Below are positions 43,117 to 52,579 of a stretch of 64,000 nucleotides of DNA, piece by piece; the stretch's first letter is position 1; each line of letters begins with the position of its first letter. The notes beneath the pieces are model-generated. The model had not been told where the DNA came from and did not search any database. It saw only the letters and a program-made list of their open reading frames with translations. This stretch comes from JASLZO01 sp965247995. GTDB taxonomy: Bacteria; Chloroflexota; Dehalococcoidia; UBA6926. The DNA lies in the NCBI GenBank assembly GCA_965247995.1, contig OZ252041.1, positions 806,001-870,000 of the forward strand. Reading direction: 5' to 3'. A program made the translations under genes and the position numbers.

Positions 43117-45012
43117 TTGATCTTTCTACGCCGTCTGGTGGCGCTGCTCCTGATCCCGGCAGCGATGGGGCTGATTGCTGGGGCGACCGGTGTCGCGGTG
43201 GTGGACCGGACGTTTCTCGAAGCGACGTTTTGGACGGGCCGCCTCGAAGCAATCGACGCATACGAGCGGACGTTGACGGAGATCCTGCCGGCGGCGGTGA
43301 CGGAGATTTCTGAACCCGCTCCGGGCGGGGCGGAATTCGACTTCACGCGCGTTGAAGACGACATCGTTCGTGTCGCGCGGGAGGTGGTCCCGCCGAAGTG
43401 GGTTGAAGATGGAGTGGCGGGTGCGCTCGAGGGCTTGTTGCCGTACGCCTCCGGCGAGACGGACACCCTGGAGGTGGCGATTCCGATCCGTGACCGGATC
43501 GAGGCCGCCGCTGCGGCGCTGAAGCGCGAGGCGCAGAACCCGTCCGTTTACCTGCCGCTGTACGACGAGGGCGTCAGTTGGGGCGCCACGCGGATCGTGC
43601 AGAGCACCGCGGGCAGCGAGGTGGCGATCGACCTGACGGAGGACGAGGCGGCGTCGTTCTTGAGACGGATCGTCCCCGCAGAGTGGCTGCAGGCGAGCAT
43701 CGGCGAAACGGTGGACGCCGCCCTACCATACCTGGTCAACGAAGTGGATGGATTCGCGGTAACGATTGACTTGGAGGAACGGATCGATTCGTTGGCTGAG
43801 GTCATGAAGGAGGTGTTCGCGAAGGCGGACACGGACCGCCTGATCGTCGATGAGATCGTGATGCCGGCGGTGGCGGAGAACCTGGATAACCGAGTCGCGG
43901 TGGTCGACGGCGTCGGGTTTACGTCGGTGGAGATCCTCGAAGCGGTCCGGGACACGTTGACTCCGGATTGGTTGGCCGAGATCCGCGGGTCGTCGATCGA
44001 CCGTGTCGCCGATTACACGACGGGCCGCGCGGACAGCCTGCAGGTAACCATCGAACTCGGGGACCGGACAGCCTGGGTCGTCGACGCATTGGCCCCACGG
44101 GTCGAAGAGGCTCTGGCGGCCGAATACGCCGCGCTGCCTGTGTGCGTCCTGGAGGAAGAGACGGGGATGGGTCAAGGTCTCCCGATGTGCCGCCAGCCGG
44201 GTGTCCGCTACGAGGAGTTCATCTCGGGCCGCGAGCTCGATCCGGTCGCGGCGGTGGCTTCTGCATTGGGGCCGTTGGTCCCGGACGAATTGGTCATCGA
44301 CGACGCCCGTTTTCGCGGAGTGATCGGACCGATAGCGAGTGAGTTGTTGGACGACGTCCGGGCTTGGTCGCAGGAGGGGTTCACGGTCTCGCACGAAACG
44401 TTGCTAGAGAATTTCGACCTGGAGGACCGTGAGTGGTTCAACGATATTCGGGTCGCTGGCGCGTTGACGCTCGTTGATGAAAAGGACATCGAACGGTACG
44501 TGGTCGGTGAGGAGGCACCGACCGCGGACGGTGAACGCTCCCCGATTCGCATCGGTCCATGGGTCACTCGCTTGGACTGGATCGCGGCGGCGCTGGTGCT
44601 CGTGATCGGCGGACTTGCGGGCCGGAACTGGGGGAGCCGGCTGGTGTGGACGTGCGTCCCGCTGGTGATGGGCGCAGGGGTGGTGTGGGTCTTGGCGTCG
44701 CCGGTGTACGACGCGATTGGCCCGAGTTTGTGGGAGAGTGCGCTGGACGAGGCACTGATTGGGAGCGAGTCGGCGGTTGCGCAACTGGGGACCGAGCTGT
44801 GGGTGGAGTTCCTGCGTGCCGTGACGAACGAATTCGCCGCCGGGCTGGCTGGCACGAGCATCACGCTGTTGACACTGGGTTGCGGGGGTCTGGTGGTCGG
44901 GACCATCTTGCATGTGATCCTCAGAGGCCGGCGACGACCCGAAGCGGGACGACCGGGAAGGGGTCCGGTTGTGGCGTCGCGGCAACGCTCCGGGGGAACG
45001 CCGTTCGGCTAA
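43117..45012 (+). CDS. Large membrane protein with three 95-residue-spaced repeats, function unknown
   Basis: A 631-residue protein, TTG start. An N-terminal helix (LLLIPAAMGLIAGATGVAVV) is followed by a long extracytoplasmic part and three C-terminal helices (about 488-505, 512-532, 573-600). The outer part holds three related blocks with the core P-x-W ... Y ... D-x-L-x-V-x-I-x-x-x-x-R at W95, W190 and W285. Each is exactly 95 residues from the next. A weaker fourth may centre near residue 392 (PLVPDEL). I recognise no family. The gene is divergent from the nuclease gene and upstream of lexA, but nothing ties it to the SOS response. Confidence 0.82.
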   Translation: MIFLRRLVALLLIPAAMGLIAGATGVAVVDRTFLEATFWTGRLEAIDAYERTLTEILPAAVTEISEPAPGGAEFDFTRVEDDIVRVAREVVPPKWVEDGVAGALEGLLPYASGETDTLEVAIPIRDRIEAAAAALKREAQNPSVYLPLYDEGVSWGATRIVQSTAGSEVAIDLTEDEAASFLRRIVPAEWLQASIGETVDAALPYLVNEVDGFAVTIDLEERIDSLAEVMKEVFAKADTDRLIVDEIVMPAVAENLDNRVAVVDGVGFTSVEILEAVRDTLTPDWLAEIRGSSIDRVADYTTGRADSLQVTIELGDRTAWVVDALAPRVEEALAAEYAALPVCVLEEETGMGQGLPMCRQPGVRYEEFISGRELDPVAAVASALGPLVPDELVIDDARFRGVIGPIASELLDDVRAWSQEGFTVSHETLLENFDLEDREWFNDIRVAGALTLVDEKDIERYVVGEEAPTADGERSPIRIGPWVTRLDWIAAALVLVIGGLAGRNWGSRLVWTCVPLVMGAGVVWVLASPVYDAIGPSLWESALDEALIGSESAVAQLGTELWVEFLRAVTNEFAAGLAGTSITLLTLGCGGLVVGTILHVILRGRRRPEAGRPGRGPVVASRQRSGGTPFG

Positions 45013-45085
45013 CTTGCACGACGCGCCGCGTGGTGCATGCCATGGTTGGATTGACGCAAGTCGCTCATTTGTGCTACTGATGGTG

Positions 45086-45099
45086 CGAACATCGGTTCG
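45086..45099. promoter_or_regulatory. LexA (SOS) box upstream of lexA
   Basis: CGAAC-ATCG-GTTCG is a perfect palindrome of the GAAC-N4-GTTC class bound by LexA in Gram-positive bacteria and Chloroflexota. It lies 58 bases before the lexA ATG and just after a TTGACG (45051) that could be a -35 element. It should mediate autorepression of lexA. Confidence 0.85.
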
Positions 45100-45156
45100 C
45101 TATTCAACGGCGGGCCTGAAGAACGGGCACGCGAGCGAAAGCTGAGGTGGCACACG

Positions 45157-45786
45157 ATGACCAGTCTGAGACCACGACAACGGGAAATCCTGAAGTTCAT
45201 CGAGCAGTTCATGGATGAGCGGGGGTACCCGCCGACGGTGCGGGATATCCAGCACGGGTGCGGGGTCTCGTCGACGAGTGTCGTGGACTACAACCTGCGG
45301 GCGCTGACGAGAGCGGGGTTGTTGAGGCGGTCTCGCGAGGTGTCGCGGGGGATCGAGCTTGTGGGCCGTCGGCAGCGGACGGCACGAGTCCCGCTGTTGG
45401 GGACGATCGCGGCGGGTCAGCCCTTGCCGGTCTTTCCGGCGGATCCGGCGGTGCTGGAGGAAGAGGACACAGTGGAAGTCGATGCCGATCTCGCACGCGA
45501 CAGCGAGCGCCTCTTCGCGCTCCAGGTCAAGGGAGATTCGATGATCGACGCGCTGATCCGCGACGGCGACGTGGTGATTCTGCAGGCGCAGGAGTACGCC
45601 GAGAGCGGGGAGATGGTCGCCGCTTGGCTCGTCGATTCCGAGGAGACGACGTTGAAGCGTTTCTATCCGGACGGTCCGCGGGTGCGGCTCCAACCGGAGA
45701 ATACGACGATGGGCCCGATCTACGCGGACGCGCGCAACGTCCAGATCAAGGGCCGGGTGGTCGGGGTGTTACGCCGGTACGCGTAG
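45157..45786 (+). CDS. lexA: SOS repressor LexA
   Basis: A 209-residue LexA. The N-terminal winged helix is at 1-65 (LRPRQREILKFIEQFMDERGYPPTVRDI). The self-cleavage site is Ala86-Gly87 (TIAAGQPLP), with catalytic Ser128 (VKGDSMIDALI) and Lys167 (TTLKRFY) all present. RecA filaments on single-stranded DNA trigger cleavage and derepress SOS genes. A perfect SOS box upstream implies autoregulation. It is monocistronic by position. Confidence 0.97.
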   Translation: MTSLRPRQREILKFIEQFMDERGYPPTVRDIQHGCGVSSTSVVDYNLRALTRAGLLRRSREVSRGIELVGRRQRTARVPLLGTIAAGQPLPVFPADPAVLEEEDTVEVDADLARDSERLFALQVKGDSMIDALIRDGDVVILQAQEYAESGEMVAAWLVDSEETTLKRFYPDGPRVRLQPENTTMGPIYADARNVQIKGRVVGVLRRYA

Positions 45787-46008
45787 CGTGTTTGCCGCTG
45801 CCGTGAGCTAGGCCAGCGCCGGGGACGCTTGGAGAAGGTCATATAGGGTCGCTCCCCTGGGGGTAGGAGGGATATCGACAGGGGTTGAGGGCGTCCGCGA
45901 ATCCAGTGTCCGTCGGATGGGTTGGGATGTTCGGTTATTGTCGCGCGGCGCATGGGCCCGTACGATAGGGAGTAACGACTCCGGCCGGTACGAATGGAGA
46001 CCCGTCAC

Positions 46009-47307
46009 ATGAGCCCCGACTCCCTGTCGATTACGGACAATCGTACGGGCAAGCAGTATGAGATCCCGATCACCGATGGATCGGTGCCGGCGGCGAGTCT
46101 CCGACAGATACGGACGTCCGACGACGATTTTGGGCTGCTGAGCTACGACCCATCGTTGACGAACACGGCGACGGTGCGGAGCGCGATCACGTTCATCGAC
46201 GGCGACCGGGGAATCCTCGAGTATCGAGGGTATCCGATCGAGCAGTTGGCGGAACGTTCAAGCTACATGGAAGTTGCATACCTGTTGATCAACGGGGAGC
46301 TTCCGACCCCGGCGCAGTTCGAGTCGTGGGTGGAAGACGTCAAGTACCGGACGATGGTGCTGGAAGACCTGAAGAAATTCATGGACGGGTTCCGGCACGA
46401 CGCCCACCCGATGGGGATGCTGGTGAGCGCGGTGGGGGCGCTGTCGACCTACTACCCGGAGTCGAAGAAGATCTTCGACCCGGAGTCGCGGAATGCGCAG
46501 ACGGTGAGGGCTATCGGGAAGGTCGGCACGCTGGCGTCGTTCTGCTACCGGCACATCCTGGGATTCCCGTACAACCTGCCGGACAACGAGCTTTCCTACA
46601 CGGGAAACATCCTGAACATGCTGTTCAAGATGGCGGAACCGCGGTACCGGCCGGACCCGGTGATCGAGCGGGCTTTGGACGTGCTGTTCATCCTTCACGC
46701 GGACCACGAGCAGAACGCGAGCGCGAACGCGATGCGTGCGATCGCAAGCTCTCAGTCCGATCCGTACTCGTCGCTGGCGGGGGCGATCGGTTCGCTGTAT
46801 GGCCCGCTACACGGGGGCGCGAACGAGGCTGTGATCAAGATGCTGCAGGAGATCGGCACGGTGGGCGCGGTGCCGGCGTTCATCAACAAGGTGAAGTCAG
46901 GCGACGCGGGCCGGCTGATGGGGTTCGGGCACCGGGTGTACAAGAACTACGACCCGCGGGCACGGATCGTGAAGGATATGGCGGAACAGGTGTTCGAGGT
47001 GACGGGGCGGAACCCGCTGCTGGACATCGCGCTGGAGCTGGAGCGGATCGCGCTCGAGGACCCGTACTTCATGGACCGCAAGCTGTACCCGAATGTGGAC
47101 TTCTACAGCGGGCTCATTTATCAGGCGATGGGATTCCCGATCGAGATGTTCCCAGTGTTGTTCGCGATTCCGCGGACGAGCGGGTGGATGGCGCAGTGGA
47201 ACGAGGCGGTCCAGGACACCGAGCAGCGGATCGTCCGGCCGCGGCAGCTCTACGGCGGGCACCCGCGGCGTGACTACACGGGCAACACGGGCGGCGGCGG
47301 GCGCTGA
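46009..47307 (+). CDS. Citrate synthase
   Basis: Condenses acetyl-CoA and oxaloacetate at the entry of the TCA cycle. Catalytic residues are H268 (LYGPLHGGANEA), H308 (GFGHRVYKNYDPRA) and D364 (NVDFYSGLIY). Length (432) is that of the larger hexameric type. The ATG at 46009 has GGAGA seven bases upstream and is preferred to one 15 bases earlier. The long N-terminal part with TDGSVPAASLRQI and DGDRGILEYRGYPIEQLA is standard. A methylcitrate synthase role cannot be ruled out by sequence alone, though no prp genes are nearby. Confidence 0.96.
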   Translation: MSPDSLSITDNRTGKQYEIPITDGSVPAASLRQIRTSDDDFGLLSYDPSLTNTATVRSAITFIDGDRGILEYRGYPIEQLAERSSYMEVAYLLINGELPTPAQFESWVEDVKYRTMVLEDLKKFMDGFRHDAHPMGMLVSAVGALSTYYPESKKIFDPESRNAQTVRAIGKVGTLASFCYRHILGFPYNLPDNELSYTGNILNMLFKMAEPRYRPDPVIERALDVLFILHADHEQNASANAMRAIASSQSDPYSSLAGAIGSLYGPLHGGANEAVIKMLQEIGTVGAVPAFINKVKSGDAGRLMGFGHRVYKNYDPRARIVKDMAEQVFEVTGRNPLLDIALELERIALEDPYFMDRKLYPNVDFYSGLIYQAMGFPIEMFPVLFAIPRTSGWMAQWNEAVQDTEQRIVRPRQLYGGHPRRDYTGNTGGGGR

Positions 47308-47332
47308 CAGGGACGGCCCGCCAGTGGGCCGA

Positions 47333-48034
47333 TCAGGCGTCCGGTATTTGGTCGTCGCCCCGTTGGAGGACGTAGTGGGCTAGGCCAGCTGCGGCGCTGC
47401 CACCGAGGATGGGTCCGATCCAGTAGACGATGTGATCGCTGTTGAAGTAGCCACCGACGAGAGCCGGGCCGAAGGCGCGCGCCGGGTTCATAGCAGCGCC
47501 GGTCAGCGGGCCTCCGATCAAGATGTCGATGGTGATGGTCATCCCGATAGCGAGGGGAGCGATGGCCGGGCCTTTCGCGTGGACTGCCGCCTGGAAGATG
47601 ACGAACACGAGCAGGAACGTGAGAACGGCCTCGATTGCGATGCCCGTGACGGGGTCGACGCCGTCGCCCAGGAGGGGTGTACCGAGCGAAGCCGCATCAC
47701 GGGCGGCCTCGTTGGTGAGGAGGAACAAGGCTAGCGCGCCGATGGTTGCGCCAAGTAGCTGGGAGACGATGTAGACGGCTGCTCGGTCGATGGTAATTCG
47801 GCGGGCGACGAGGAAGCCGATGGTGACGGCGGGGTTGATGTGGCCGCCGGTGATGTGGCCGGTGGCGGCGACGCCGACGAAGATGGCGAGGCCGTGGGCG
47901 AGGGCGATGCCGATCAGGGGCATGTCGACGCCGGGCATGCTGGCGGCGATGATCGAGCCCGCGCCGACGAACACCAGGGTGAAGGTGGCGACGGCTTCCA
48001 GGATTCCGTGCTTGGCGAGCACTGGGATTGTCAT
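47333..48034 (-). CDS. MIP family channel (aquaporin / glycerol facilitator)
   Basis: Six helices and two NPA boxes, GGHINPAVTIG and GAAMNPARAFGPA, over 233 residues. The Arg after the second NPA is present as in water channels and facilitators. The short loops and length favour an aquaporin Z-like channel over a glycerol facilitator, which is usually longer. The ATG at 48034 has GGGGAGG upstream. The gene converges on citrate synthase. Confidence 0.94.
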   Translation of the reverse strand: MTIPVLAKHGILEAVATFTLVFVGAGSIIAASMPGVDMPLIGIALAHGLAIFVGVAATGHITGGHINPAVTIGFLVARRITIDRAAVYIVSQLLGATIGALALFLLTNEAARDAASLGTPLLGDGVDPVTGIAIEAVLTFLLVFVIFQAAVHAKGPAIAPLAIGMTITIDILIGGPLTGAAMNPARAFGPALVGGYFNSDHIVYWIGPILGGSAAAGLAHYVLQRGDDQIPDA

Positions 48035-48189
48035 TGGATCGCGTCCTCCCCGTTGCGGTGGACTTGTTTGGTCCTGCTCATGCTCCGCGCTAAGAGCCGG
48101 GTGCATGGTACTACTCGGGGCTGCGTGGGCTAGCGGCGCATACTGTGTTGGGGGCATACATTGTGCCGACCTCCGCAACGAGGTACGCG

Positions 48190-48717
48190 ATGAACGCGGA
48201 CCATTTCCGGCTTCTGTTCGATTACAACCGTGGGGCGAATCACGCAATCCTGGACGGCGCTGCTCAAGTGCCCGAGCGGGAGTATTTGGCCACTGTTGAC
48301 GGCATCAGTTTCGGCAGCCTCCACGCAACCCTGGTCCATGTTCTTGTGGCGGAGCTTGTTTGGCTGGCGCGCTGGGAAGGCAGGACCCCACCAGAAGCGT
48401 TGAGCGACGCCAGAAAGTCGGGGTTGATCGCAGAAGTCGAGATCCCAACATTCGAGTCGCTTGCGGAGTTGTGGCGTGAGGAGGAGGCGAAGCAGCTCCG
48501 CTTCTTCTCGGGCATAACGGACGAGACGATTGTGATGTCCGTCGTCTACAAGAATCTGGCCAATCAGCCTGACGAGCAGCCGTTGAGCGAATTGATCGCT
48601 CATTTCGTGAACCACGGGACACAGTTTCGCGCCGAGGCGGCCGTACGCTTGACTCAACTAGGGCTGTCGGTCGGCGACCTCGACCTGATCATCTTCCTCA
48701 GACAACGTGGCGGATGA
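48190..48717 (+). CDS. DinB-fold protein (putative metal-dependent enzyme)
   Basis: A 175-residue four-helix protein. MNADHFRLLFDYNRGANHAIL, SLHATLVHVLVAELVWLARWEG and ELIAHFVNHGTQFRAEAAVRLTQLG follow the DinB/YfiT family, where three His (here in LHATL/VHVL and FVNHGTQF) bind a metal. Relatives include bacillithiol and mycothiol transferases, but most members have no known reaction. The ATG at 48190 with GAGG upstream is preferred to a start 45 bases earlier. Confidence 0.78.
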   Translation: MNADHFRLLFDYNRGANHAILDGAAQVPEREYLATVDGISFGSLHATLVHVLVAELVWLARWEGRTPPEALSDARKSGLIAEVEIPTFESLAELWREEEAKQLRFFSGITDETIVMSVVYKNLANQPDEQPLSELIAHFVNHGTQFRAEAAVRLTQLGLSVGDLDLIIFLRQRGG

Positions 48718-48780
48718 CGGGACGGCAGTGACCATCACAGCGCCCCGCCCAAGAGACGTCGTGTGTAGTTGAGAAGCGGC

Positions 48781-49494
48781 CTAAGTGCGGCCCTCCGGCG
48801 CGTCTCGCGTAGTTTCGGGACCGGCGTCCCGGTCGACCCTTCCGGTGAAGAGCACGATTCCGAGAGCGAGGAGCCAGAGGAAGAAGGCGGGCCCGGTGAC
48901 GCGGTGGATGAGGGTGGCAGCGTCGATCCAGATGAGCTGCATGGCGATGCCGGTGGCGATTGATGGGATGGCGATCCTGCGCAGGATGGGAGCGTGCAGC
49001 GTGCGCTGGCGGAGCCCGACGGCGACGACGCCCAGTCCGGCCATGGCGAACCCGATCTTGCCGGTGAGCGTTCGGACGGAAGCGAGTGTCTCCTGCATCG
49101 AGTCCGGGGTGATGGGCGCGGTGAGGTCGATGACGGAGACCGCCAGCGCGACCGCGCACACGCCCGAGATGGCGGTGGCAGCACCGGAGCCAGCGAACAG
49201 GACCGGCGCAAGGAGCGCTCGCTGGCGTTGCCGGAGGGGCACGACCTTCGAGAGGTACCACGCGGCTGCGGCGAGGGCGAGGCCGGAGGCGAACCTGGCG
49301 GCGCCGGCGGCCTCGTAGAGGGGCGGGTTCTGGGCGATCGCTGCGAGCGATTCGGCGAGTGTCGGCTGGTCGGTGTCTGCTGCGACACGGGTGGCGACGG
49401 CGGCCGCGGTCGTGACCGCGGTGGCGATGAGGAATAGGCCGGCCATGCGGGCCGGGTCACGGGCAGGACCGAGTTGGGGTGTGGGTTGTGTCAT
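48781..49494 (-). CDS. Membrane protein, possibly DUF4386-like
   Basis: About 237 residues with six hydrophobic segments. The opening (ARDPARMAGLFLIATAVTTAAAVATRVAAD) and the RFASGLALAAAAWYLSKVVPLRQRQRALL segment resemble the DUF4386 group of bacterial membrane proteins, whose function is unknown. The ATG at 49494 is used; the frame extends six codons further upstream. Codon use matches the core genome. Confidence 0.66.
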   Translation of the reverse strand: MTQPTPQLGPARDPARMAGLFLIATAVTTAAAVATRVAADTDQPTLAESLAAIAQNPPLYEAAGAARFASGLALAAAAWYLSKVVPLRQRQRALLAPVLFAGSGAATAISGVCAVALAVSVIDLTAPITPDSMQETLASVRTLTGKIGFAMAGLGVVAVGLRQRTLHAPILRRIAIPSIATGIAMQLIWIDAATLIHRVTGPAFFLWLLALGIVLFTGRVDRDAGPETTRDAPEGRT

Positions 49495-49699
49495 GCGACG
49501 AGAATGTCGCACGTTGCGAGCGGCGTCTAGTCGGTGGTTCGCGGGACCTTTGCTTTGAGCGGCGTGGGATCGGGGAGGCGGTCAGTCCGTGAGACTCGGG
49601 CTTCTTGCCCGGGGACCGCTGTTGGATTTGGACAGAGGGTTAACCGCAGCGGCTATTGGAGAGGTGGAGTCTTGGGGGAAGAGGACAACCCTCCAGGCG

Positions 49700-50077
49700 T
49701 TAGTCGTGGATTAGGCGCTGCACGATCCAACTCGTTGATGAACTAACCGTGCCAGCGAGCGCGATCAATCCCGCTACGCCAAGCACGACGAACACACCGG
49801 CCCAGCCGACGAAGACCATGAGGACAATCGCTCCGATTGTGCTGGCGATGCCGGGCAGGGATGTTGCAACTGCACGACCATGCCGGTTCCTCGAAGCAGC
49901 ATTCGCTGACCAGGAGAAAGAGGCTGCAACGGTAGCCCCGACGAGACCGATTACGACCAGTAGCGGGATGCGCTGCACATACGACTCTTCAATAGGAGAT
50001 GTGAGCAGCGCAAACCACGAAAACCCGACCCAGGCAACAATGATCACCGTCAGCACACGCAACAATTTCGCGTTCAT
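49700..50077 (-). CDS. Small membrane protein, function unknown
   Basis: About 125 residues with four hydrophobic segments (LRVLTVIIVAWVGFSWFALL, IPLLVVIGLVGATVAASF, STIGAIVLMVFVGWAGVFVV, LGVAGLIALAG). The ATG at 50077 gives the MNAKLLRVL start. The frame overlaps lysS slightly if the longer start at 50122 is used. No family recognised; base composition is a little lower in GC than lysS. Confidence 0.55.
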   Translation of the reverse strand: MNAKLLRVLTVIIVAWVGFSWFALLTSPIEESYVQRIPLLVVIGLVGATVAASFSWSANAASRNRHGRAVATSLPGIASTIGAIVLMVFVGWAGVFVVLGVAGLIALAGTVSSSTSWIVQRLIHD

Positions 50078-50118
50078 GGCAGCGGATGGGCTCAACGGTC
50101 TTGCGAGAACGGGGGGCT

Positions 50119-51621
50119 TCATTCGAGGGAGCGGAGTTGGGGGAAGAGGACGACTTCGCGGATGTTGGTCTGGCCGGTGAGGAGCATGACGAGGCGGTCG
50201 ATGCCGATGCCGAGGCCCCCAGTGGGCGGCATGCCGTGTTCGATGGCTATGAGGAAGTCTTCGTCGAGGCGGTCGAAATCGTCAGCGCCGAATTCGCGGC
50301 GGGACTGCTCTTGGGTCTCGAGGCGGGCGCGCTGTTCGATGGGGTCGTTGAGCTCGGTGAAGGAGTTGGCGATCTCTGTGCCGCGGACGAAGGCCTCGAA
50401 GCGTTCGACGAGGCGCGGTTCGCCGGGGACGGCCTTAGCGAGCGGGGTCATCTCGACGGGGTAGTCGGTGAGGAAGGTCGGCTGGTGGAGTTGGGGTTCG
50501 ACGATGTCGGAGACGAGCTTGTCGGCGAGTTGAGGCCAGGACGTTCCTTCGGCTGGGGTGAGGCTGCGGTCGCGCATGGCCTGTCGGAGTCCGTCGGCGG
50601 TGCGGAAGCGGTCGTCGAGGAGGTCGATGCCGTCGGACCAACGGCGGACGGCGTCGATGAGCGATAGGCGGATCCACGGGGGGGTGAGGTCGATGTCCGG
50701 GCCGTCCGCGCCGCTCGGCACGATCATGGAGCCGGTCACCTGTTCGGCGACGCTGGAGACCATCTGCTCGACCATCTCCATGACGTCGTGGTAGTCGGCG
50801 TAGGCCTGGTAGCTCTCGAGGGTGGTGAACTCGGGGTTGTGTGAGGCGTCGATGCCCTCGTTGCGGAAGATGCGGCCGATCTCGTAGACGCGCTCGAAGC
50901 CGCCGACGACCAGACGTTTGAGGTGGAGCTCGGTGGCGATGCGGAGGAAGAGGCGGCGGCTGAGAGCGCGGTGTTCGGTCTCGAAGGGGCGTGCCATAGC
51001 GCCGGCGGCGAGTGGGAGGAGTATGGGCGTCTCGACCTCCAGGAACCCGCGTTGATCCATGAAAGAGCGGACGGCGGCGGTGATCTGGCTACGGTTGCGG
51101 AAGATGTCGCGGACCTCGGCGTTGGCGATGAGGTCGAGGTAGCGCTGCCGGTAGCGCTGTTCGACGTCGCGGAGGCCGTGCCATTTCTCCGGTGGGGGAC
51201 GGACGGCCTTGGCGAGGACAGTGAACGTGGCGACCTGGACAGTGTCCTCTTCGGTGCGGGTGCGGTACAGCGGGCCTTCGACGCCGAGGAAGTCACCGAG
51301 GTCGAGTTCTTTGAGGAGGGCATAGCGTTGGTCGCCGAGCTCGTCGCGGCGGAGGCTGACCTGGACTTCGCCAGTGCCGTCGCGGAGGACGATGAAGGTG
51401 AGGCGGCCCATTCCACGGACGGCGACGATCCTACCAGCGACGGCGACGTGTGTGCCTTCCGCCGCGGCAGGCCCAGCCGCCATGGTCTGGTGGATGTCGG
51501 CGGCGGTGTGGGTGCGGTCGAAGCGGGGCGGGTACGGGTCGATGCCCTGGGCGCGGAGGCGTTCGAGCTTGGCGGTCCGCTGCTGGACGAGCTCGCTCTC
51601 CGAGGACTCGGCGGAAGTCAT
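50119..51621 (-). CDS. lysS: Lysine--tRNA ligase (class II)
   Basis: A 500-residue class II synthetase. The N-terminal OB fold binds the anticodon (about 55-150, VAVAGRIVAVRGMGRLTFIVLRDGTG). Motif 1 is near EVETPILLPLAAGAMARPFET, motif 2 is FRNEGIDASHNPEFTTLESYQAYADY, and motif 3 is GGLGIGIDRLVMLLTGQTNIREVVLFP at the C-terminus. It charges tRNA-Lys. The ATG at 51621 gives the MTSAESSESELVQQR start. A TlyA-like or GreA neighbour is not directly adjacent. Confidence 0.96.
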   Translation of the reverse strand: MTSAESSESELVQQRTAKLERLRAQGIDPYPPRFDRTHTAADIHQTMAAGPAAAEGTHVAVAGRIVAVRGMGRLTFIVLRDGTGEVQVSLRRDELGDQRYALLKELDLGDFLGVEGPLYRTRTEEDTVQVATFTVLAKAVRPPPEKWHGLRDVEQRYRQRYLDLIANAEVRDIFRNRSQITAAVRSFMDQRGFLEVETPILLPLAAGAMARPFETEHRALSRRLFLRIATELHLKRLVVGGFERVYEIGRIFRNEGIDASHNPEFTTLESYQAYADYHDVMEMVEQMVSSVAEQVTGSMIVPSGADGPDIDLTPPWIRLSLIDAVRRWSDGIDLLDDRFRTADGLRQAMRDRSLTPAEGTSWPQLADKLVSDIVEPQLHQPTFLTDYPVEMTPLAKAVPGEPRLVERFEAFVRGTEIANSFTELNDPIEQRARLETQEQSRREFGADDFDRLDEDFLIAIEHGMPPTGGLGIGIDRLVMLLTGQTNIREVVLFPQLRSLE

Positions 51622-51812
51622 GGGGTCAATGCTATACCGCGAGCGGGGTTGGTTGGGGATGGGCGCTTGGCTGAGTGGTCCGGTGCGGTCGACGATGTGT
51701 CGCTGACAAAGGACACGCGTGCAACAGGTGATCCACAACGAGGTCTTGAAGCGCTGGCTCGATATAGACTGCGAGACCTCCGGGCAAGTCCAAGAAGTGC
51801 GGGGGAATAGCG

Positions 51813-52547
51813 TTGGAAGAGATCCTCCCTATCGTAATCGTCGGGGGCGCTGCCCTTGCGGCCTCCACGCTGGCGGCGGTGGCTGGATTCGGGGGGGCTG
51901 CGATCATGCTCCCCGTCCTGGTGTGGGCCTTCGGGATACGTGACGCGGTGCCGATTCTCACCATCGCCCAGTTGATGGGCAACCTCTCCAGGGTGTGGTT
52001 CAACCGGACGGATTTGTCCTTTCCGGTGGTCAAGTGGTTCGGGTTTGGCGCGGTCCCTGCCGCGGTGGTAGGCGGCGTCGTGTTTGCCACTGCTCCCGTC
52101 GGCGCTCTGGTCCGTCTGCTGGGAATATTTCTGCTGCTCATGGTCGCCTACCGGCATAGTCCGTGGGGCAGGGAATCCCGGATAGGCCTGCGAGGTTTCC
52201 TTCCGCTCGGCGCAACTTCCGGGGCTATCTCAGCCTTGGTTGGGGTGGTCGGGCCGTTCATGGCGCCCTTTTTCCTCGCCTACGGCCTGGTCCGAGGCGC
52301 GTATATAGGAACCGAAGCGCTGGCTACGGTGCTGATGCACGTCACGAAGTTGGGCGTGTACGGCAGCTACACACTCATAGACCTGAACAGCGGACTGGTC
52401 GGGGTCGCGATAGGCTCCGTGATGTTCGCGGGGTCATACCTGGGGAAACAGATCCTGAACCGTCTGCCGGAGGCACGATTCCCATTGATCATCGACGCGG
52501 TCCTGTTGGTTGCCGGATTGCTCTTCATCATTCGGGGCGAACGGTAG
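51813..52547 (+). CDS. TauE/SafE family anion exporter
   Basis: A 244-residue membrane protein with seven or eight helices. The family repeat is visible twice: LAAVAGFGGAAIMLPVLVWAFGI near the start and SGAISALVGVVGPFMAPFFLAYGL in the second half. Members export sulfite, sulfoacetate or related organic anions. It starts at TTG. A taurine-type binding protein is encoded at 15120 but too far away to imply a shared pathway. Confidence 0.9.
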   Translation: MEEILPIVIVGGAALAASTLAAVAGFGGAAIMLPVLVWAFGIRDAVPILTIAQLMGNLSRVWFNRTDLSFPVVKWFGFGAVPAAVVGGVVFATAPVGALVRLLGIFLLLMVAYRHSPWGRESRIGLRGFLPLGATSGAISALVGVVGPFMAPFFLAYGLVRGAYIGTEALATVLMHVTKLGVYGSYTLIDLNSGLVGVAIGSVMFAGSYLGKQILNRLPEARFPLIIDAVLLVAGLLFIIRGER

Positions 52548-52579
52548 GGGGATGATCGCGGCATCGAGGTGACTCATGG

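Noticed and set aside
47315..47332. CGGCCC...GGGCCG hairpin between citrate synthase and the aquaporin
   Set aside because: Only a six-base stem without a T-run; too common at this GC to call a terminator.
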